Shown: positions 40,001 to 49,000 of the stretch, in pieces
Layout of the letters: the number at the start of each line of letters is the position of its first letter
How positions within the stretch are numbered: position 1 is the first letter of the stretch
Source: Salvator merianae
Taxonomy: Eukaryota; Chordata; Lepidosauria; Squamata; Teiidae
Assembly: GCA_003586115.2 (NCBI GenBank)
Contig: QVOM02000042.1
Span: forward strand, 33,589,721-33,653,720
Length of the DNA: 64,000 nt
Reading direction: 5' to 3'
Notes under the pieces: generated by a model
The model's input: the letters and a program-made list of their open reading frames with translations, nothing else
What the model was told of the DNA's origin: nothing
The model's database searches: none
Position numbers and translations under genes: made by a program

Positions 40001-43000
40001 CACAGCCTGCAGTGTTCACATCTGGAAGCAGATGCAATGCTGCTGACTGGGAGCAGTCCAGCTGCCCCCAGTCCAGATGTGGACAGTGGTTTAGCTGTCC
40101 ACAGCTAGTAATGTTCAGGAGCATCTGCTGACACTCCCAGATGTTAGGGCTTCCGCAAAGTGTGGACTCATTGTGCTAGTGAGCATCCAGACACTCACTA
40201 GCACCAAAGTGTAAACAGGCCCAAACTTATCAGCCTATAATTTTGATCAGTTCTATAACTATTTTTTCAGAACTATACTCTATTAGGTGTTACTGTGCTT
40301 TCATGCTATTCTTTTCAGTTGTTTCACTTTCTAAAAGGTGGACAGGATCAAAGACTCTTTATGCACTCTATGGGCTATCCCATGCCACACTGGGCTGGAC
40401 TATGTATAGCCTACTATAAAGGCTATCTGCATTTTTTTTCTGTAAGTCAGCAATATTTATTAAGAAGAAAAAGCAAGCTCAAAACATTAGAAGGCACATA
40501 AGTAACTCTGTGGATGCAACAAGCTAATTTCATTACATATGAGTTCAGCATATTTTTCCATCTCGTTAATTTTCTGATTAACTTGCTTTTACAGCAGATC
40601 CTTTATTCTCTCTTTGTTAAGTTTCATGAATTCTTGCAGTGACATCTTTCTGGAGAGCAAGAAATGCACAGTTGAGGGAATGCTTCCAACCATCTTCAGG
40701 TTTCCATCCTTCCAACTCCTTAAAGTATATGAAACATTGGTCTACATCAGGTGAATTCTCACTGGGGCAGTGAATGCACTCGGCTTCTGCCATCTTGATT
40801 GGAGTGCAAGAGCATTTCCTTAAGAAAATACTCAAGCCCTGCCAACTCTGACAGGACCACACCTAAAAATGGGCTGTATTACTGGCCAACAGCACTCTAT
40901 GAAGTTGATGGGCAAGAGAGTTAGGACCAACAAGGGGAAGTATTTTTTCACCCAGAGGGACATATGTCTATGGAACTTACTACCAGAAGAAGCAGCGACA
41001 GCAATCAACTTGGATACCTTTAAGAAAAGGTTAGACAATTTCATGGAGATCAGGTGTATCAATGGCTACTGGAATTGATGTCTAGGTAGCACCTCCAGGT
41101 TTGAGAGACAGACAGGATGCCTCTAAAGGCCATTTGCAGGGAGTCAAGAGCAGGAAAAGGTTTTGCCTTTGTCTTCTGCTTAAGAATGCTCAGAAGCAAC
41201 TGGTGGGCCACTGTGTTAGACAAGATGCTGGACTAGATGAGCTATGGCCCAATTCAGCAGGGATCCTCTTATATTCTTATGAATGGTATATTGTCAATAG
41301 TCTACTGGTAGACTACTTTTAACAGGTCCACCAGTGAAGCCTAATTCAATGGGAACAATCCTCTCTATTGGGGTGGGCATGGCCTTAAGTATCCTGGTCT
41401 AGCATGTGGACTATTCATTCTATGAGCTGCATTGGACCAGGATACAGGCCCAGTGTGAAAAAGGCCAAAGAGAGTGCACTGTTTTTGGAAGAGCTACAGG
41501 AGTTTACTGAAGATAATGAGCTTTCATTCACAGAATCACCAAGAATTGAGTCTGCCTCACCAACAGCAGCTTCCTTTAATGTATTCCTATTGCTCTTACA
41601 TGGTAGCATAAGAAATAGAGGATGGTGTGCGAGTGAACTCCAGCCCTTCTGACAAATTCAACACCTGCTCATTTTGTGATCAACTGAACAGAAGACAAGC
41701 AATCGGCACCATTTTAGACCTAGCACTTTTGTGCCTGATCTGGCTCAGAATGGCAGATGTGAAACCATATTTGGATAACTTCAGATAACTGTGGATAACT
41801 ACTGGGACCCCTTGGTATAGGGTGGGGTAGAAATTGAAATAATAAATAAATAAATAAATAAATAAACTTGATTGCCTTTTGTGAATGTAAGGTAAGACTG
41901 TATTTGCGCAGCAGAACAGTCTGCTCCTGTAATGCATTCCCTTTTCCGCTGTCCTGGCATTAATTAACTGTTACAGAGTACTCATAATTTTAATAGACCA
42001 ATGGGCTAGATGTTGACCAATAAACTGAAACTGAAGCCAGACAAGATAGAGGTCCTTTGTATGAAGGAGTATCATGTCCAGAATGTGCAAAAAATTCCTG
42101 TTCTGGATGGGGTGATTTTTTTTTCCTAGACAGAACAAGTAACAAATTTCAGAGTTATCCTGGATGCATCCTCATAGCTAGATGCTCAGCAAAGTTGCCA
42201 GTTGTGCCTATCACAGTCACTGGCTGGCTCACCACTTTTGGCCCTTCTTGTACAGATACAATTTGCCATTGGTGACCTATGCTCTGGTGACTTCCAGACT
42301 AGACTACTGTAATATGCTCTACACAGGGCTTCCCTTGAAGATAGTTTAGAAGCTGGAACTAGCACAAAACACAGTAGTTTGACTACTCATAGGGATGTCT
42401 AGCCAGGTACATATCATGCCAGTCTTCAACTATTTGCACTGGCTCCCTATACACTACTGAGCCCAATTCAAGAGTTCTCATTTGACATATAAAGCCCTAA
42501 ACAGCTTGGGTCAGTTTACCGTATATTCCTGCCCCACAGCTGAGATCTTCTGGAGAGGGCCTCTGGCAACCACTCCTTCCTGTGGAGTACCTGTTTGTAG
42601 GAAGATCTGGTCACTAGTTGCTTCTAGTTTGGAATACACTCCACCCCACTGCCACCACCAGACACCTACTTTGTTTCCCTTCCAACACCTAGTTAAAAGC
42701 TTTCTTCAAATCCAGGCATTTGGACTTGGTACCAGTTAGCCTCTAAAAAGAAATATCTTTGGGGCAGTTAATGTGTTTTATTTCTGCTTTCATTTTTGTT
42801 TGTCTGTTTTTGATTTTGCATACTGCACTGAGACCAGTGGTAGAAGTTGGTATAAAAAGAATTTAAATAAAATATGCTGCTGAAGATGAGTCTACAAATA
42901 GTGTTGCTAACATAAACCAATAAAGATCACTGGAAATTTGCATATGGAAGACAATGTCTATTCAAGCATTAGTGGAAAAAGATACAAGATGTGATTCTAG

Positions 43001-46000
43001 TATCACTGAATGAAAATAGGCCCAAGGGTGTCATAGGGCCTTTCCACACTTGCCTTTAGCAGACAAGACCAAGTCAACCATACCCTGCTAGGACAGAAGG
43101 CCCTTAGCATGGAACAAGGCCTTTTGCACTAGGACAGCCTATTCCATTCCAACCCCTGCACCAACTCCAAAGTTCATGCCAGTTCCGAAGCTGCCAAAGA
43201 GGGCCTCCAAAAGCTCCAAAGGCCTTGGGGACCCACTGTGGCAGTGCACCTTATTGTGCAGGCATAATGGGTCCAGTGATATACTGGGCTACCAACACTT
43301 GCCATTTGCACACCTCTGTGGTCTGATATATCACCCCCTACTATACTGGTAGACTGGATGGGCTCAGTCTAGTCTATGCTTTGTCCTGTACACACAGAGT
43401 GTGCTAGCAGGGGTGCTGCCTCCCTTACACCACAATAGCATGAGGAAGGGTGGCTTCCAGTACACTTGCTGGTCCAGTCTACCAGCAAGTACGGAATCAC
43501 CCATAGACACACATCAGTAAGCTTTCAAGAAGCCAGTGCTGCTAAAGAGTTACAAAGGGTTTTGACATATTATTGAGACCTGTCTGAGTATTGAGAACTT
43601 AAGGAGAGAGTCTTCTTGTAATTCCATCTCTGTGAGAAAAATGCAAGAGGGACCTTTCTGTGGTGATCCCAAGACTTTAGAACAGCTTCCCTCTGGAGGT
43701 TTGGCGTTGCCTATGTTATCTCGTTTTTGGCACCTGGTTAAAACATACCTCTTCATCCAGGCATTTGATGTTTAGCTTCCTTTGAGTGTTATCTTGCCAT
43801 GGAGGGAGGGAGGGAGGGAGGGAGGGAAAGAACTTTGTATTTTAACTATGTTTTAGATTATTCTACATATTTTATCTTTCTATTGTTTTGATCCACCCTG
43901 GGAGCTTTGGGTGAAGGCAGGACTCTTAAATAATTAAATAAAGTAATGAAGTAAATGAAACAAATAAGCAAATCATACCATCAGCATAAATTTAAAGAAA
44001 TATAAGAATGTAGCGACATGGGGCATGAAATTGTCCCCAAGAATTCTTAATAAGGTACATTCCCACACTGCAGGAAAGTCAGTTCCAACTATTCCTATTT
44101 TTCAGGAAAAGCATTCCATTGTGTTATTGCTATCATATGGAAAAAGAGTACAGAGTCCTGCACCTTTAATAGCTGTACCAAAGAGGAAATTTAAGTAAGG
44201 CGTGCTTGCATTGCAGACAACACCTGCTTCAATTCCCCATTCTATATGGCTTTTAACAACCATATGTCCACATAATATTATTTCCTCCTCCCAGTTAGGC
44301 CTTCGGGAAAAGAGGCTGAGGTTCATTCATCCATTTATATTTTATCCAGCCATATACTTTAATATCTCTGGAAGGCTATAATCAGTTAAAACAATGCTTC
44401 CCAACCTTTTGTCATTTGCTTACCACTTGGCAGCTCATTTTCATAAACTGAGCCTTTCATATTAACAAAATGTTTGTAATTAATATAGTTGCTGTCATTT
44501 CAAATATTCTGCCATTATTCAGATTTTTTTGTGTACCCTTATATGACCTGGTTGGGAATCACTGAATTAAAACATAAAAACCATGTAAAAAGTAAAGACA
44601 ATTTAAAATCTACAAATAAGAACTGAGACAGCACAAGAAAGGGGAGGGTCTTTTAATTTAAAAATAAGGAGTGATTCTTCATGCAAACACCCAGATGGTC
44701 ATAAAATACAGTATACAGTACTGTGTATCTTCTGTCCATTCTCCCAACAATAGGAAGTGATTGATACTGATACACAGAACTAGAAAGGGTGATATCACTG
44801 CAACACCCTGCTAATGTCAGAAACCTACAAAATGTTTTAATTGCAATTGTTTGCCACTGTGCAGGGGTTTTTTTTTAAAGGCAAGACAAGTTCTGTCTTT
44901 CAAAATTGTGTCCAAGCAAACAAAGCTGTTCAGATACAAAAACTGGAGGTAAGAAATCAGTTCTTTTACTTATCAGATTTGGAACTGGAGTGGTAAGGGA
45001 AATGACAGTGCCAAAATAATGATGGTCTGGCAATTTTACAAGGATGACATCATGTGAACAGTATTGTAAATTTGACCGCATAAATCCTTTAGCATTAATA
45101 CAGTGCTAGAGACACTAAAACCCTAGAGGGTGTCTAAAGTGCCCACCTAAAAGGGCATCAGTGCGGCACCGGCATAATGAAAGAATGGCTGTCTACAATC
45201 AGGGCACTTACCTGGGAAAAGCTCTGACCTATGGTACTTCTCCCATTACCTCCCTTGGTGTTGAAAGAAAAAACAGGGTGTCTGAGAATTGCTGCAACTG
45301 ATGGGCAGATTCTGATGAAAATACTGTCCTCCATGTACAAATGTTTGTGGCTCCAGCAGCCTGGGCAAGACAGGCTATTTGCATGGTAAATGGGTAATAT
45401 ATGTTGCAAGTACAGAAACATTTTTGGTAGAGTGTAGGAGTTCAGAGAGTGCCTCAGGTAGTAATCCATGGCATGGAAAAAGGGTGTTATAAATACTCAA
45501 AATTTCTTCTTTGTTTCCTAAATGTGCTTATTTTTACCTCAGAAATGTTGAAAGATATGAAATTCATGTACAACACTTAGGTCTTGTGTTTTTAACTAGA
45601 TTATTCCTGAGGTCTTAAATGACATGGAAATCATTCTGTCTAACCCATGTATAATGACAATAAGTTTTTTTTAAAAAAACGTATTGCTCCAGATTGCTGC
45701 CCTGCAAGACATATCAAAACCACAGTCTTCCAAAAGAATAACACACCAGGGGCAAGGGCAGAAGATATCTCTGAACAAGTCTGGCTTTTTGCTGGAAGCC
45801 AAGCAAGCAAGAGGGGCCGGGCTTTTGCAGTTATAATGTGCGAGTACAGTGCTCTGAAGAACTTTATGTGAAGGAGACTAAAACAGCTAAGTATTTTGGA
45901 GAGTAGGTAAAACTTACCAATTACTAATTCAATGATCCAATTAACCAATACAAACTTAACTCAATACTGGCATCCAAATAGTGATATGCAAAAGAAAGAG

Positions 46001-49000
46001 ACAATACCAGTATATAAAATTATCCTGGATAAGAAGACATTTTTCTCCCTGCTCCAAAACTCTAGAAACTCTCATTGTCATTCAATGAATCTGAACTTAG
46101 AACCACACACAAAGTGTAGTGATAGATCATCATTCTAGATGGCATCAAAAGAGAATTCAATAAATTCACGGACAGGGCCATCAGTGTTACTAGCCATGTG
46201 GTTGGGAGCACTTGCCATATCAGTACCAATACAGTTACTGGTGCATGTGTGAAGAACATTCCTATCCTGATTGAGCAAGGGTATCCGTGTTACTTGGGGA
46301 GGGGCAGAAAATATTTCAAACAAACTAAAATAACATGAGTGTCCAATAACAGGTCCACCATTTCTCATAGAGCTAGAAAATTAGCTGTGATATGATTCAC
46401 AGACCTGCATATGAGAGAGAGAGAGAGAGCTGCTTCTCCTACAGTCATAGTTCCCTGCATGCTTTTCTCTTTGAAACAAAAATAAAGCCTTCCTCTACAC
46501 ACTGCTGTAAAGATACTGGACTGCATTTCAGGGTTGGCAGATATTGCACTATTCTTGCCTCTCCACGCGAAATAACAGCTTGCATTACAAGGCTGGCACA
46601 TCTCTTATTCAGCTACAGTCCAATCCCCTTTCTTATGGAAATAAAAACAATCGACCCTTTCTGGACTAGCAGATAAACGTTGTTTATCACTTGGAAGCGG
46701 GGGTGGTCAAGAGCTTCATTTCCTGCTTTCTTCTGTTTTTGAGTTCATACTAAAATCTTTGATACCAACCTCTTTTCGTTGGGGCAGCAATCAATTCCCT
46801 CCCAGTGAAAATGATCCTAAAATACAATACAACACATACCTCCTCCAGCATCTAGACAATAGATATTTCAGCATGTGGAAGGGAGGCTCCTAGTATGCTT
46901 GCTTGATCCAGTATACTGGCCAGAGCAGAATCACCCTTAGTCTTCTCTTTGTCTGACTGGCTAGATCCGTTTCCCTAAATGTCATTATTGGCTAGGAGCC
47001 TCATTAATTGGCTGAAATGCTAAAAGGCAATTTGGATCAGAACGATTTAGCTTGTCCCCCTTTTCTCAGAGTAACCAACCAGATATCTATGGAAAACTAT
47101 TATAACAAGACATTGGCTAGATCTACATGGAGACTTAATTCTGCCATGGGATAGTAGTGCAGTGGCCACATATATGTGTACCCCTCTTGCCCCATAACAG
47201 TACTCCCAGGGCATAGGACACACACAATCCCGTGCCCTGGGTGGAAACATCAAACCAGGAAACTTTCAGACCCACGTTCAATGTTCCCATCAGCAGGAGT
47301 AGCAGCAGGTGGATAAACAGCACACCACCACTGCAGTGACTGACAGCATGGTGAGCAGAGATTGCTCCAGGACCAGTGGTAGGGGGCAAATAACATGCCA
47401 CCACTGCAGTGACCAAGAGCATGGCAAGCAAAGATTTCTGAGGAACTATCTTCACTTATGCCACAAGTTCTGCTGACCTGCAAAACATGTCATTGAAAAC
47501 ATACTTATATAATCCTTTGCTTCTGATCTAATTGTATATTTTTTTTAACTCTAAATATCAGGTATTTTTCATATTGCCATATCCTTGATATTGTTAAAAT
47601 ATTCTCCATTGCCCCTGCTTCAAGCTTCAGAAAGGACAGGGTGGATATGAAAAAAATCACCCACAGATTGCAACATCTATTATTGTTTTGAGGCACGGTG
47701 GCGCAGAAGGCTAAGGCACTGATCCTTCAATAGGAGGATCAGAGTTCAAGTCCCCTGTCTGCCGTGTAGAGGGGATGAGCGCCCTCTACTGGCCTCTAGC
47801 TCCAGCCAACCTAGCTGCTTGAAAGCAAGTAATTGCAAGTAGATAAATAGGGAGCATCACATTGTGTGATGCGGAAGATAGACAGATGTAAGCCTTTGGG
47901 CGAAAAACAACCTTATAAGCCGCTTTGAGTCAGCTTCGGCTGAGAAAAGCGGGGTATAAAAACCAAGTTCTTCTTCTTCTTCTTATGCAAATATGGGCAG
48001 TAAATGACTCTAACGTTACTGACAATAAGGTAAAGACTCATACTATAACAAAAACTGCTACCATTATTACTTCCACTCATGTACCATACGCAGGATATGG
48101 CTTTGCACTGTTATGCTGTGCAACAATAAAGCACAGAAACCTGTCTAGTAGCAACTTTCAAGTTCAACAGTTACAAAGTGGTGTACATGGTGGCACAGCT
48201 GTCCATCAGCATCTTCTCATGCAATATATGGGAATGAGATCTTGCATTAACAGCACCGGATTTAAGGATAGTGGCCATATGGCACAGTTGATTGTATCCT
48301 GAGGTTTTTTTGTGTCCAGAAGAGCACACAGCCAATTTGTTCTGAATGAAAGTGTTACAGAATTCAAGATCAGATACTGTAATCATTTGCTACCACTGGG
48401 GCATCATGATTAATTCAATGAATCAATGCAACCTTCCTGGCCCAGAAAAGTAGCAACTAGATCAATTGTTAGCCATTTCATTCAACGTGTTCTTTTAATC
48501 TCTGGCCAAGCAGGAAAAGCTCAAAGACTGTGAGAAGAATTTTGATGTGTACAATCAGAGTTGCAGATAGATCAGAAAATCTGTATGCCATTGGCATGGG
48601 CAAACTGGTATGCAGAGGCACAGTGGTGAAATGCTAGGCTTACAGGGAAGATAAGTGAAAATGGATGACTCTTACAAACCTGCCAGAAAACCAGAAGAAA
48701 AAAAACCCTATTGCTTGTTTCTTTAGCGTGAAGTTTGCCAGGGTTCTGTTATCAAAATATTTATATTGAATTTGTATTTTAAACTAGTTGGCTAATGCAT
48801 CAGAGCTTAGGAGCCATTTAGGAAGTCATGCAATGGATTATCCACTGATTGCCTAGAGAAGAAGGTAAGGATTCTGGTAAGGCAGTTCCTTGCTGCCTGC
48901 CATTTGCTTCAGTGGAGGAACACACAGTAGCAGTGCTTCTTTTTGGCATCTGCATCTGGGTATGGTGACCAGCAGCTGTGGATTCTTTGTTGTGGCCCCC

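Noticed and set aside
41404..41652. 82-codon frame after the partial MITE
   Set aside because: No recognisable motif; starts within repeat sequence and has no splice context.
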